Of a stretch of DNA of 64,000 bases, positions 32,558 to 45,260 are shown in pieces. The translations under genes were made by a program, and so were the position numbers. The stretch is from NCBI GenBank assembly GCA_011033025.1, contig WFMF01000252.1:186001-250000 (forward strand). Direction: 5' to 3'. The notes beneath the pieces are model-generated. The model did no database searches and had not been told where the DNA came from. It was given only the letters and a program-made list of their open reading frames with translations. Positions within the stretch are counted from its first letter, which is position 1; the number at the start of each line of letters is the position of its first letter. This DNA is from Beroe forskalii (Eukaryota; Ctenophora; Nuda; Beroida; Beroidae).

Positions 32558-32622
32558 TAATAATAATAATAATTATTATTATTATTATTATTATTATTAT
32601 CATTATTATAATAATTTAATAT
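32558..32622. repeat. Palindromic AAT/ATT microsatellite
   Basis: A run of AAT units turns into a run of ATT units, so the tract is largely self-complementary. A single TCATT interruption is present. Confidence 0.9.
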
Positions 32623-32834
32623 TCCTATAATTTCTATTTCCTCAAGAGACTTTAAAATGCTGAAATCAATCTGAACTCTGAACGAAATGCTGAAAATTCC
32701 CTTGTAATATTTCGAGGGCCACGGCCGAAATCCAATGGATTCTTATATTACTCTGAAATTCTCATATTATTCACTGAATTGGCCCTGAAACGGCTTTATT
32801 TTTAACCAATATCTCTAATCCTCTTTCACGTTAG

Positions 32835-32908
32835 CTAGAAGTCGGGTTCGAACTACCGACCTCTCGATTGATTGTCCTGCACATTAGCCAACCGCGCCAC
32901 CTCACCAT
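32835..32908 (-). mobile_element. tRNA-derived SINE head or tRNA pseudogene
   Basis: Read on the minus strand, GGTGGCGCGGTTGGCTAATG carries an A-box-like TGGCGCGGTTGG (32888-32899) and GTAGTTCGAACCCGAC carries a B box (32844-32853), 35-40 bp apart as in tRNA genes. The T arm has one base too many and the anticodon stem does not pair well. It is therefore a decayed tRNA or, given the typical GGTGGCGC start, the head of a SINE. The 3' body could not be delimited. Confidence 0.55.
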
Positions 32909-33185
32909 GGCCTGCTTCATAGAGAACTATGATGCGGACATTACTATTTCCCTTCGAAACTCTCATACAAATATCTCTAACTAAATCTCTTAGATTTGTA
33001 CTCAGATCTATATATTTATATTAAGCATACATAAAATAAGTATAAAATAAAATAAATATCGTAGGTAAATATATATTACCAATTATGCATGGTTGCCCGT
33101 CTTCGCTACTAACTTTACTAATCAGTCAGACTAAAACGTCTAATGAGACACGGAGTATATTGTTACGAGTCGAGCTCGGGATACC

Positions 33186-33245
33186 AGCGTCGTGACGCCA
33201 TCAACGCCCCACGTTAACATATGACAATGACGTCATCGTGAAGCG
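33186..33245 (+). mobile_element. CRE-MITE copy
   Basis: CGTCGTGACGCCATCAACGC, spacer CCCACGTTAAC, then ATATGACAATGACGTCATCG. Confidence 0.7.
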
Positions 33246-33616
33246 TGAGTGGGTTGTGGGTGTGGATCCCGAGCATGACAAGACACGATGAGTAGGAAAG
33301 GATGGAGAAGAGAGGAAGAGAATGGAGGGAGGAGGGGAGGTCGGCAATCTTGTTTGTTTGAAATACACAGAGTTTTCTTTCTTTCCCCCAACTTCCGATG
33401 ACTTATTGTCGTTTGAGAAAAGGTCATCCTTAGGCCGACAAACGACATTCTGTCGTGTATTTATGTCCATATTTGGTGACTTAGTCCCGCTGCCGAATTC
33501 ATTAAAACGGGGTCAGCTTCGTTTGAAGCATGGAAAGATTGGAACGCAAACTTTACTCTCCTCAACCATCCTTGAACTCTCCAAGTCTTTGAACCCCGTG
33601 TTTCTACCTGGGTCTA

Positions 33617-33695
33617 CCAATCGGCAGCCGCTACGTCACGATCACGTGACCAATAGCCAGCCAATCAGAGACGATCTGAGGAAGATTCCACCAAT
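33617..33695. promoter_or_regulatory. Four CCAAT boxes at 33, 11 and 30 bp, with CACGTG
   Basis: CCAAT at 33617, 33650, 33661 and 33691, with GATCACGTGACC (33641-33652) overlapping the second box. All intervals are close to one or three turns of the double helix. A 160-codon frame (33322-33804) crosses this cluster but shows no domain, so I do not call it a gene. Confidence 0.5.
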
Positions 33696-34030
33696 AAGAG
33701 CCGTGCATGTTGCAGACACTATCGGTAGAGTTATAGTGGGGATCAAAGCTACTAATAATTTACAACGCTTAGAAAAGTGTCTGAAGGGTTGCATAGAGGG
33801 TTAAATTGACATTTAATTGGTTAAATTGGCATTTAATTGGCCTAAAACACTGTGTCAAAATTTGGTGGAACAAAGGTTATATATTAGTAGATAATTGGGT
33901 GTACGAAGGCAGGCATGGGTTAAAGATTATGTTTATAGTTAGGCTATATATATATATATTGACAATTAGTGGTTATAATTTTAATACATGCCAGAAAATG
34001 GACATCATTAAAAAGTAATGAGTTTTAAAT

Positions 34031-34301
34031 GGACGTTCCTTAGTTTAAATTGAGCAATAGTTTCCAATACCCGATATTGAGACCTATGGTTTAATTCTAG
34101 ATCATTTGATAAACAAAAGTTTCTGCTTTAATCAGATGGATTTTGATTGAAAGTTCATGAAAACAACGGACGTTCCTTGGTTTAAATTGAGCAATAGTAT
34201 CCGATATTGACAGACCTATGGTTTAATTTTGAATCATTTTATAAACAAAAGTTTCTGCTTTACTCAGATGGATTCTGATTGAAAATTCATGAATACAACG
34301 A
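34031..34301 (+). repeat. Tandem duplication, about 135 bp, two copies
   Basis: GGACGTTCCTTAGTTTAAAT (34032) recurs as GGACGTTCCTTGGTTTAAAT (about 34169). Shared downstream blocks are AGACCTATGGTTTAATT and AAACAAAAGTTTCTGCTTTA. Confidence 0.85.
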
Positions 34302-34544
34302 TAACTATCAATCAAAATGTTTTATTTCGCTAGATGTTTCTTTTTGGAAAATTCTAATTCCCTGAAAATTACACAAACTAAATTCGCTAAAAATTCTATT
34401 CTGTAGCCCCTATGCTGGCTGGATTTGATGGAATAATTGGCTAAATATGCCAGAGAGAATCGATCCGCAATGGTTTATGATTTATCGGTTTAATCTATTC
34501 AACTGTAACTGTGATTTATTTTCACAGAATTACAAATACGTTTC

Positions 34545-34609
34545 CCAATCGCGTGAAAGCTTGAACCACATTAACCAATCGCGTAAAAGCTACAACCACA
34601 TTGACCAAT
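34545..34609 (+). promoter_or_regulatory. Three CCAAT boxes at 30-bp spacing in a tandem repeat
   Basis: CCAATCGCGT starts at 34545 and 34575, CCAATCGTGT at 34605. The 30-bp unit also repeats AACCACATT before each box. Here the phasing clearly comes from tandem duplication. Confidence 0.6.
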
Positions 34610-36240
34610 CGTGTGCTGTGAATTGCACTAATTCTCCGTCCAACGTTATTTGTCCATTGTAATGTCTGTTGGGGAAAACGGTAAATTTTTCTTCATTGTT
34701 ATTTTGAAATTTATTGCTTTGAGCTTAATGCTAGATCATATATTATTTGAATTCAAAACGCTCAAACTACAAAATAATATAGTATGACTATATATTTTGT
34801 ATGTTATATGATTTATCCCAATCCAGTCTGAGATTATGGGTGCCTTTTGTGATGGAACAAAAACACATATATTGAATTTTCAATCAACAGTTGTCAACGA
34901 TGTAAGTCCCATCTAAGCTCTCTTTAAATGTCTTAGGTTAGAGCTCTCAAATTCAAGCTTTTTGTTTTAATTTACATCTTTGCGACCCGAATAGAACTAG
35001 AAAGACAAGATAGATCTATTGTCAACTTTTCAGTGAATTACAGACATTGTCTCCCTTTCTTTCGAATTCACACACACATGAAATATGACAATAACGCCAC
35101 ATAAATTACATTGTGCTCTAATTACCCTGGACCTAGCCCATTCTCTCTAACTTTTTACACACACCCCTACATATTAGAGGTTCTAAAAGGGAAGTTTATG
35201 TTTTAAACTTTACAACACTTCTTTATGATATACAATCAGATTTGAGATTATGTGTGATATTAAAACATAATTGAAAGTGCTGATGGTTATAGAAATCAAT
35301 TCACTACTGTACCTTGATCAAAAACTCATTGCCCATGAGCTGCTTAAAACCTGTCAATTTGATAGGTTCAGATTTCCACAATCAAAACGCACATAAAGAT
35401 TATTTGAAAGTTCCTGTGTTCAAAAACTTGAAGCTCAACAGAAAATCGGCTCAATAGTTGAAAAAGGTACCAAACACGCTACTTGGACATTCTTGAAGCA
35501 TGGTTGGTACATTTTTGGGCATAACTTAAGGAGTGATTTTGGCAATGGCCAGAATTAGAACAAAGTATGCCCCTGGATATGATCAGTGATTACTTTATTG
35601 GCATAATCATCGCGGACTTTATATAACTATTCACGCTTGATTCTGCCACTTCAAATTTTTTAACAAAAATTCGAAATTTTCGGCTCCATTTTTCCCATTT
35701 TCTTACGAATAGATGAAGTGAAGACTTTGCAATATTTTTCGTTAATCAATGATAAACTTCTATATTGTAACTGCCAATAATAATGGAAAAGAAGTATAAT
35801 TTCATGGAAAATTCTATTATTAGCGCGTTTAAAGCGATAAAGTCAGTTCCTGCGTTCTTGCCATTCATTCTGCAGCTAGAAAATTCATTTCTATATTTAA
35901 AGGTTTAAAACTCGCTTCAATTTAATATGTGCATTTGAGCTTACATATATTTTTATGTTTTTTCTTCATATAAAAAACTTTTCATCAAAACATATTCTCA
36001 AAAATCACCAAAGCTTTACATTTTGCTACGTTCAACTCGAACCTACCATTGTCTTGAATGCTCTGCAACTAATAAAAGCTCAAAGGAGCTCATAAATGTA
36101 CCTCAAAAAGAAATAATAATAAAAAACGAAGCTGTAAAATTTATTGAACCCTTTTGACACAGTGAACCTGTCAAATTACAAATGATATAAGTATTTTTTC
36201 ATTTTTCTCTCACTCCACTGGTCGCGCACCGATCTATAAT
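34610..36240. other. AT-rich intergenic stretch, nothing recognised
   Basis: No frame above background, no repeat family members. Several A/T-only stretches. Confidence 0.45.
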
Positions 36241-36247
36241 AGACCTT

Positions 36248-36295
36248 CAAGCATGACGTCATTATCACGCCTCAACACAGTATGTTTTGACTTAA
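36248..36295 (-). mobile_element. CRE-MITE remnant
   Basis: GCATGACGTCATTATCACGC (core at 36254); TATGTTTTGACTTAA is all that is left of the far arm. Confidence 0.55.
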
Positions 36296-36299
36296 CTCC

Positions 36300-38030
36300 C
36301 TGAAACTTACCCCCTTCCGTACTTTCATTCTCTGTGTTTTAACCCATTTTTACGTGTCTCGTACACCTGTCCCATATTCCTGTCAGGGCATATTACAATT
36401 TCACTGCAATTTGTCTGAGGGGGATCATTTGATTAACGCGCCATCAGAACGTGGGGCACGGTGACTTTTTTCATTTCACCTGACTGCTTCATGAATATAT
36501 ATTTAAATATATATCATATAAATACCTTTCTTTTATATTTCATACGTCAGATTTTGTGTATATATTTTTTGCATTTTATAAGAATTTTCAAGGTTGACAT
36601 TTCTGACGTTTTTACTGAAGGTAGGTTCAATATTTTAAATGTTCGATTTAAATATAGTTTCTATTTAAATTGCACTCTCTCCCATACCACGTTCAAAACT
36701 GAAATATATATGGATGCGTTTCCAATACCCATTTCATTTGGACGTTTCTAGGTAATGTCACAAGTGACGGCAATCGCTTTTCAGAAATGCTAGACGACGT
36801 AGAATATTAAATTTAGGGTTCAATCGTTGGAGTTTCTGAGGCATAGAATTTATAATTCAAAGATGTACTCAGAACTTTAGAGATCTTTATTTCATTTTTG
36901 GACATGGTAAATACAATGAAGTCATAAATATGGTGATTTCATTGGTCACAGAAAATTTAATGAAAGGATGATATGGCAGTTGTTACTTTTTTGGTGATTG
37001 CATGAAATTTTCGGCATCTGAAGTTCTACTTTATATGTCCTGATATTCTGTTCTTTTTACCCTCTGCCAGAATTCTTTGATTTTGAAGCGCAAAAATCAC
37101 CAGATACTGAAAGAGTTCTTACGAAATGGTAATTTGAGTCTTGTTTTTTTGTTATATCATCCATCAGGCAACATTAAAATCTTCAGCAATTTAATTAAAT
37201 GTTTACATGGAAGTTCAAGTTTCCACAGACCATTATTTAGTAGAGCTTCTTGCCCTTCAGAAATTTTAATGAACCCTTCAAAGGTGCAATTTCATCTTTC
37301 CATGGGCAAACTATTTTCCTAAATTGAAAAGAATAAGTTTTTCAAGACACTCATTTCAAGACAACTCTGTCTTTAAACTCCCCGACTTGGCTCCTTAAGG
37401 TTGCAACATGTATAAAATGCTTAGACAAGTGCCTTTTGAGTCTTTTGTAGGATACTTCCCGAGGGCGCAGCCCGACCGATGTACCCGGTTTGACCCATTG
37501 CCAGAAGGGCGAGGATCTAAACCATTATTGACCAGATATGGCAAGATATTCTAGCGGTCTGATGTTCATAAGTCGCATTGTTTAACTGATGAATGAAGTA
37601 AATTCTAACATCGAATTTTAATTGAAGACCATTAACCTTTCGTTTCCCTTGTACGTCGCAATAAGAGGAAAATTAGAATTTACTTCATTCATCAGATTTG
37701 GCAAGGTTCTATAAATTATCGACACCGATAAAAATTGCAGAACTAGATGACAGTGAGTCAGTGAGATCCATGTGCGCTTTTTCCAGTCGTTATTTCTACC
37801 CATTCACAAACAAACTCCTACACTTTATATTTTTGTTATCACTTTGACGTTTACAAGCAGTCCCCATACAGTTCATTCGTGCTTCTTTGTCATTTTCAAA
37901 CTCTTATAAACACCTTTTTCTGTAAGGACCTGCCAGATACTTATACTCACTAATGAAATATATTTTTTGTCGAAATAAAAACACTGATGTTTACATATAA
38001 GACAGTTTACAAAAACCACTGTAACCACAA
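36300..38030. other. AT-rich intergenic stretch with one inverted repeat
   Basis: Apart from the hairpin at 37586-37695, nothing is recognised. Frames of 61-96 codons are A/T-driven. Confidence 0.45.
37586..37695. repeat. Perfect 22-bp inverted repeat around a 66-bp spacer
   Basis: Arms at 37586-37607 and 37674-37695 are exact reverse complements and contain TGAATGAAGTAAATTC. A small foldback element or hairpin RNA source is possible; there is no MITE family match. Confidence 0.8.
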
Positions 38031-38040
38031 AGAAGCCTTC

Positions 38041-38095
38041 CTGCGTCATCATTTTCCTACATTAAACCATGACAATGACGTCACCTTTACACACT
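38041..38095 (+). mobile_element. CRE-MITE copy
   Basis: TGCGTCATCATTTTCCTACA, then TTAAACCATGACAATGACGT and CACC. A 61-codon frame passes through it by chance. Confidence 0.65.
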
Positions 38096-39682
38096 ATTGG
38101 TCGGAGCGTGATATCCTACTTGAAATAACCTTTGTTTTGGGAGGCTTTGTTTCAGTGCTTAGCAGGGGCTAATATCTAACTGTTTACTTTCCAAGTCATA
38201 TTTCTATGTTTATTTATATAGACAGTTGGTAAGTTGAAGCAAGCAGTATGATCAAGCCAGGTCTATTGACTCATAGGGACTAGAGAGTGATGTCAATATT
38301 ATAGTTTAAAGTGACCAAATAATGGCGCTAAATCTCCAATATACCCATCGCGTGCCGCCATCTTGTTTACACCATCTGAAGTTTTATATGTTTTAGAGTT
38401 TTTAAAAGGGGTTCGCTATAATATGTGTATCGTAAGCTGCTATTAAGCTAGCGTGACCACTGATCACAGGTTGTTATGGTGGTAGAATGATTAATGACGT
38501 AATTAGTCATTATCGTTTATTGCATGGCCCACGGCATTATGTTCATCGAAATTATTAGTAAATACTGCTCTAATGAACCGCTGAATGATTCAATTATATT
38601 TGGGATGGAACCTTTGGAGATTAAGGTCGACAGAAATTTGGGAGAGGGTGATGTAATGGAAAAATTCATTTCATAAGAAAGAAATTTCCTCTCCAAATTG
38701 CCACGTTGTTATTTTCAACGTTGGTAGAACACTTTGGCTAGAACTTCGACTTAGTTCCTAACTATATGACGAATTTCAGGGTTGAAACTTCTAGGTACTT
38801 CTGGATTACTAATCCATATTTGTATGTGGTTCTGAAGAGGGAGTAGCGAGAGAATACTGTTCCACTTCATTGGGGGGAAATCGCTAAATTGGAATTTCTT
38901 AAATCATTTCCTGAATACTAAATTCTCGAAGATTAAAGGCCAAACTATCTGACAAAATTTATGTATTTATGTTTCGCCATGATTAATACGAATTATACAG
39001 TAATCAATTTTCAGGTTCTCGAATATGAAATTTTGGCTGCCTGTAAATAATAGGCGACTTAAATAAGCGTTTGTTGCAGCTGAGGATAGTAAAATCGATG
39101 GATAAAAGCGCCTATTTTTCTTCAGGGACTTTTTTATTCGGATGATAACTCATTTACCCCCAGAGGGTAGTAGTTTTGTACTAAACGACTTAAACACTTC
39201 AGTTTATGATGATTTTAGAATCCATTCCCGAAGCAATACTACAACACGAATATTTCTGTTGATTTAAGAAATTTCAACATCAAAATATGATACGATGATA
39301 GTAAAATCGATTTATTTCTTAATGAAACACACTTTTTACATTTTCATTCGGAATTCTCCTATCAACTGCTACTAGGAAATAATCACTCAGTGATTAAGTG
39401 CAAATCCTGACAGCATAATCGCTCCGTTATTCATGACATAACCGTTTCCATGATTAAATGGCCCGTCTGATGTCTAAAGCAGCACTTTAGCTCTTGAAAT
39501 TCACATCGAAAATTCAAATTGCATCAATCTTTTTTCTGATTGATTAATAATGTCTGGCGAAAGTATCATTAATATTTGGTGATGTTCCACAGAATGAAAT
39601 GGGTGAGAGGTTCAAACTTCAAATATTCAAAAGATGCATTGATTTCAAATTTTGGCATGAATTATATTTGATTGGTCCATTT

Positions 39683-39715
39683 GATTGGTCAGTGTCAAAT
39701 GGACCTGTGGGTAAG
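39683..39715 (-). mobile_element. Second MITE family, one end only
   Basis: ATGGACCTGTGGGTAAGC is the reverse complement of the left end at 49009-49040, and the match extends inward through TGTCAA and GATTGGTC. The rest of the copy is not recognisable. Confidence 0.65.
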
Positions 39716-39896
39716 CTACTGTACGCTTCCGATCATAGTATACTATTTGCATCTTGACGACTGTCTGCCAGATGTCTGCTTCTCTAATTCCTTCATCCTA
39801 TGACCCTCCTCCTCCTTTTTCCACACCAGCCAATGAATGCGTGCAATGTTCCTTAAAAACACGCTTTATCGCTCCCAACCGTGTAAGCATGTACGA

Positions 39897-39955
39897 AGGC
39901 GGTTAACATGACGCCATCATCATGAGTTAACATGTGTTGTTGATGACGATACACC
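39897..39955 (-). mobile_element. CRE-MITE copy
   Basis: AGGCGGTTAACATGACGCCA then TCATCATGAGTTAACATGTG; second arm TTGTTGATGACGATAC. Confidence 0.7.
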
Positions 39956-40389
39956 GAATATCATATAGTTTGTGCGCGAAACCAGTACGTATCATGACTC
40001 GATGGTTTGAGGACTAAAATCGGCTATGTTTCGTGCGTGCTGCTCTTCTTTACTCAGACACATCTGAATATCATATGAAGCTGCTTGAACTGTCTCTGTC
40101 CTGTCTAACTTAAATCTGTGGTTTAATTTGGAAAATATTTCACCATGCATACCTAAAAATTCAACTGCAATTAAATTTTAATCAGAGATTTAAATGCATT
40201 ATATTATATGCGACGATTATCGAAATTTGTTCCAAAGTATTCTCAAAAACTATTTGCATTCTAAAATCGTTTCGATGAATTGTCTCAAATTTGTGTTTAA
40301 TGACCTTCAAACGGCTGTTCAAATAGTCGTAGCTTCCCGGTTGAGTCAAAAGCACATTTGCTAAACACATTTGCTGAAAAAGGCGTTTT

Positions 40390-40440
40390 GCCGGCCTCAA
40401 TTCACCATCCTAAACCATAATCAATGACGTCATCCTTCAC
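40390..40440 (+). mobile_element. CRE-MITE copy
   Basis: GGCCTCAATTCACCATCCTA, AACCATAATCAATGACGTCA and TCC. The core has a 2-base expansion (ATAATCAATGACG). Confidence 0.65.
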
Positions 40441-40989
40441 AACTTTTCCACGTTTTAGACCAATCATAATGTGATGTCAATCCTCGATATTATATAGACA
40501 TAGGTTAATTTCATGATGTGTTGGTTTTTGAAGTCTGCCCTTTTCTGACATGCAGATTGCCACCATTTTAATAATCCCTGTAATCACACCGTGAATTTGT
40601 CATTCTAGAGTATCGTGAAATACACACGAATTCAAGCTATGGAATGAGTTTATGGCTTGCAGACGAAAGATTTTTGGTCAATAATCCTGTTCTTCACCAA
40701 ATATTAGACAAAATTTTGAATGACCGTTTTGCACTTTTGTGTCTCATAAACAGACGAAAGACGTTTTGTCAATTATCATCCTTTATAATTTCACCACATT
40801 CGGTCTAAGTTTTTGATAAACATTTTTGCCCTAATAAAAAGTAAAAAGTGCATTGTAAGAAGAGATAAAAGGGGTCCGGTTCACCGTTGCAACGTTTGAG
40901 AGGGGTCGGCATATACCACTGTGTAAAGAATAATAATAAGACTTGAATCAAACACACCCTCAAGTCTTACAACCCCCACCCGCCAGCAG

Positions 40990-41042
40990 CTCTGATGACG
41001 TCATCAGTTTCCCGCTGTAATCCCTTATTCTGACGCCACTTT
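40990..41042 (-). mobile_element. CRE-MITE copy, short
   Basis: CTGATGACGTCATCAG (40992-41007) is a perfect 16-bp palindrome. TTCTGACGCCACTTTC at 41028 would be the second arm. Confidence 0.5.
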
Positions 41043-41817
41043 CAGACGTCTTATAATCGCAATGAGAAGGGGGATTTAGCGAGCCGACAAGTCGTTCGCT
41101 GATCTGAATCTCGTGTAAATATTTTACTAAATCGCGCGGTTTTCATCGTCGCAAAGAAGATCTTTATCAGATAGAGGAAGAAGAGTAATTTCAGTTTCAA
41201 GGATCGAGTCAATTTATGCGAAAGCTCGGCTAAGTATGGCTAAGTTTTGGAGGATTCAGGATTAACCAAATTGCTGAGTGGATAAGAACATGCCTTGATG
41301 AGGCCTGTAAGGAATGCATTTTATTTCCCATTCTTTTGACTACTTTTTTGGCATGGAACCAGTTTTGATGGTCATTTTTGCTAATTTACTGGTTTGGAAG
41401 GTTTTTTTGAGATGTTAATCACCAAATTGGTTTCATTTAATGAGGTGAATATTTGGAACCCACGTTGTTTCCTGTTAAAAATCCACCCTAAAAACATACT
41501 CAACGCATTTTGTTTATATTTTGAAACCTCATCAAATATATTCACAACCGCTTGTTATACATCACTTGTTACATTTTATTAAACTTTGTTTTTCTTCAAA
41601 CAAAATATTTTACCTTATATGTTTGCATGATTTTAAATGTAAATATACGCAGAATTTCCCCTGTATTATATTCAAAATAGGTTTATTTAAACACATGAAA
41701 TCGCATGAAGATTTTAGATTTGATGAAACAATGTGTTACATATAGGGTTTATGAATTGCCATTATGTGAAACTGAGTTATCAGTAAAAATGATAGCAGAA
41801 ATTCAATCTAATCTGTG

Positions 41818-41913
41818 AACGAGGTAAATAGGCGGTTAAAATGACGTCATTATCACAGCAGAAAATGGTAAGTTAACGATGTTAAACCGTCCCCTTCTCA
41901 CACGCGGCGTTTA
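41818..41913 (-). mobile_element. CRE-MITE, near full length
   Basis: AGGTAAATAGGCGGTTAAAA and TGACGTCATTATCACAGCAG on one side; AAGTTAACGATGTTAAACCG and CTTCTCACACGCGGCGTTTA on the other. The right tip matches the TAAAC-GCCGCG ends of the reference copy. Confidence 0.85.
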
Positions 41914-42007
41914 ATTTATGATTACGACCGATATCAATAGCAAATTGTAAAGAATGTTGGGATAAATTTAGAGGTGAACAAACTCAGTCATATGGTGGGT
42001 GAAATTG

Positions 42008-42062
42008 GAGGGGTGACATCACAACGACTCCTTTTAACCATGATAATGACGTCATTCTCAGG
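42008..42062 (+). mobile_element. CRE-MITE copy
   Basis: GGTGACATCACAACGACTCC, then TTTTAACCATGATAATGACG and TCATTC. It is only about 95 bp after the previous copy, in opposite orientation. Confidence 0.7.
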
Positions 42063-42506
42063 AATCATATGTTGGATGAATGGTGTTTGACGGGCTGATG
42101 TGGGAATATTCTGTGGTGGTACGGGGTAGAATGGAGATATCACGTTTTGTATAGGAGTATAGGAATGGGCCAGCTAAAGTCACGTATTTCGATATGATTA
42201 TCAGGGAAAAGGAAACATTTAATTTTTTGAAATTTGGGTGAAAATGAACACAATTTCATGGCAGATGCGATATTACCGGTAATGAACCCGTTCTTTCAAA
42301 AAAAAAGGTCCTCTGCCGATAATGTACTCACAAAAAATTTATTCAATCGAACCTGTCAATTCAGACTGTTTTCTGTCTTCAATTCTTCAGATTCAATTCT
42401 TCAGCTATGCTTCTCCTTCCATCATAGAACACTTAAACAGCCAACTTTTCAGTCCCCTTCTCTCTCCCCCTTGCTCTCTTTCTTCTCCCTTTCTCTATGT
42501 CCCCCC

Positions 42507-42520
42507 CCCCCTTTCTCCTC
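42507..42520. repeat. Poly-C run within a CT-rich tract
   Basis: At least 12 consecutive C in a pyrimidine-rich stretch (about 42450-42525). Confidence 0.8.
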
Positions 42521-43111
42521 TGTTGATAGTGTTTAAACCACTCAATTAATCTCAATCCAATCCACCAAATCCATTTCATTTTCTCACACTTTTATTCATC
42601 ATCATTAATAGGATGTGAAGTGATTTCTTAAATTATCATTAGTGATTATTATATCGTAATTATTATAAGTGATTAAGACAATATATAATTTCAAAGGCTT
42701 CATCCACATATTAGAGGCAAAACTGTTTCCTTACACCTAAAAATTACATGATTAGCAATCCATTTCACTCCTTGACATCGTGAGAAGAAGATCTGCAAGA
42801 GCTCATTTTCACCATTCTTTGTCAAACCGTGATACATATATAATTACCTATCCATAATTGAAAAGTGATTGGGAGAAGATAAAGTAGCAGGGGAGTCTCG
42901 ACCTTTCGTCGTTTTTGTAAAATGAGTGGACACATCTTCGCAATTTTTATGTTGAGAGTTCGTGGGAAAATCCTATCATATGTTAAACACACAAAACATC
43001 ACTTAGATCTCATTGAACCTTTGGATAAAATCATCCATTTTGTGTTTCCCATGTGTCCCTAATTGAACCAGGAGTTTAAAGCTGATTGGCCACGAACGAC
43101 TGGAAGATTGC

Positions 43112-43168
43112 CTCATGTGACGTCATTATCAAGCTTGGAAGTAGTCTGTTGATCACGTAGCTGGGCTG
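43112..43168 (-). mobile_element. CRE-MITE copy
   Basis: TCATGTGACGTCATTATCAA (core at 43118); second arm GTCTGTTGATCACGTAGCTG. Confidence 0.7.
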
Positions 43169-43390
43169 AAAATTTGACATCTGGTGCCAGCATAGATGAA
43201 TCAATAGTTTGCAAATGTGTCCTCAAAATTTGGAATACACACGTAGGTGGAATCGTAATATGTTTCATCATTAGGAAAAGAAATCAAGTGTTATATGGGA
43301 AATCAGGCCATAGTTATGAAGTGAAGAAACAGTTATGGTTTATTTTCATGGTACGATTTGGCTTACAAGATCATCAGCTGAGGGACAATT

Positions 43391-43452
43391 CGGTTTGACA
43401 TCATCAATTCTCCATTCTACATCATGATATTATAATGACGTCACTCGCAACC
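43391..43452 (+). mobile_element. CRE-MITE copy
   Basis: CGGTTTGACATCATCAATTC and TCCATTCTACATCATGATAT then TATAATGACGTCACTCGC, with a 4-base duplication before the core. Confidence 0.7.
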
Positions 43453-43775
43453 ATCTTATTCGATCCATAGATTATCTTCACGAGTTCCAATGTCATAATT
43501 ATACAGGGCTGTCAGGGAAGTTAATCAAATAATCAGGCTTTGTATGTATTTGATGAAGTTTTCTTTAACCGATGGTTTGGCAGGATCATTCCCGATATTT
43601 ATAATTTGACTCAGCAGGTCCCTTAATTTACATCTCAAAGAAAGCATCCTACAAATTTTGATCCATTTGTGACGAATTCATTTCGTTTGAACAACATCTA
43701 CCCGGGTACATATTTCACATCTGCCCGGTCAGATCACCCTGTCCCTGAAACTGCCTGGAACTGAAATATCTGATT

Positions 43776-43828
43776 GAGAATGACGTCATTATCATGATTT
43801 AAAGTGATATTTTATCGACGCATCAGAT
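43776..43828 (-). mobile_element. CRE-MITE copy
   Basis: GAATGACGTCATTATCATGA (core at 43780); second arm TTTATCGACGCATC. Confidence 0.65.
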
Positions 43829-44887
43829 TATTTAAATCGGCTGATTCCCTTGAACCCGTGTCCTCAGTTCATTCCACCACGTCCTGTAGCAGGGATATAC
43901 TGGATCATAGAAACACTGGATCATAGAAACACTTCCTTTGTCAAAGTGTCAACAGATACTTCATAATCAGGTTTACTGGGTCATGACCAGGGTTTTATTG
44001 GACCGATGGTATATTTATTGAGGGTATATGTTTTGGAATTTGGTCATTTTGGAATTTATAATTGTCACGCGCCGCGGTGTTTCAAAAAGTCTGATGATCA
44101 TCGGTTTGATCAGATCATGTGGTATATTCTACCATGAGTCATGGTGTGGGTTGTAGGATGACTGGTAGTTTCTGGGTATGTAGGAGTTGTTTTATTGATG
44201 AGTTCATGAACCATGGTTGGTATTTGTCAGAAAATAGCTTCATTGGAAGATGATCTTACATAGATCACTGTCAAGAGTTTAGCGAAAATTAATAGTTGGA
44301 TGCCACGAGTTTGATTCGCCACGAATTACGAAATACCGCATTTCATCAGATAAATTTTCCATGTGACCATGTTTCCTGAAATTCTGGAAGAATAAATAAA
44401 TTGTATTTTAATTACTGTCTCATTACGATAATGAACATCTAAAATGCCCGGCCTCTTTCTACATTCTACAACCACACCAAATTTTGACCTACCAATAAAA
44501 GTTGTCTTGCCACATTGAACTACGACTTTTAAAAACCATTCTTGCTGATTATTTTGGAGTTACACTTTCGACTTTTTGGTTTCTTCTTTCCATGTAATGG
44601 AAATAAGAGCCACTCAAACTCACAATCATAGATATATGATTGCGAACGTAAGAATTTAGCTTACTTTTATTATAGAGCATTTACCACGAGCCTTAGAATG
44701 ATGAAATTATTAAATTTACATTCACGAACTAAATCTTTTGTCTCATCGAGATCTTTACCCTCATAATAAGTCCAGCATCTTTTCTCCACCCTTTTCCACT
44801 CCTTATGCGTTCCAGCCGTATGTACATCAGTCTGATTACATAGCACATCGTTCATACAACCATCAAAATTTATGTCCTCCAAAAATA

Positions 44888-44950
44888 ACATAGACGGCAT
44901 CAATTCACCATTCTAAACCATGATAATGACGTCACTCTAACCCGCCTAAA
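44888..44950 (+). mobile_element. CRE-MITE copy, close to consensus inside
   Basis: AGACGGCATCAATTCACCAT, TCTAAACCATGATAATGACG and TCACTCTAACCCGCCTA. Confidence 0.8.
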
Positions 44951-45154
44951 AGTCTGAACTTTGTGTTCAGCGAAACAAGCATAGAGATCATCCGAGGGGA
45001 GCTATCTCTCATGAGTCATGGGGTTTCATAATTTTGTAATCCGCTGTCTAAACCTGGAGAAACAATGACAAAGATATATATTTAGAAGATTAAACGCTCC
45101 TCCTCCCCGCTCTTCTCTTCTCCTCCTCTCGGTGGCATCCTTTCAGGTTTACTT

Positions 45155-45260
45155 TAACGACGCATTAGAGAAATAGGCGGTACAACGTCATCAACTCACT
45201 ACATTGAGCTATGATAATGACGTCATCCTACCCGCCTATTTCTCGTGCGCGGCATGTTTA
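45155..45260 (+). mobile_element. CRE-MITE, full length with TA flanks
   Basis: TAACGACGCATTAGAGAAAT and AGGCGGTACAACGTCATCAA on the left; TGATAATGACGTCATCC, CCGCCTATTTCTCGTGCGCG and GCATGTTTA on the right. About 105 bp, the same length as the copy at 11815-11920. Confidence 0.9.

Noticed and set aside
33322-33804. 160-codon plus-strand frame as a gene
   Set aside because: No domain, composition changes along its length, and it runs through a cluster of CCAAT boxes and CACGTG.
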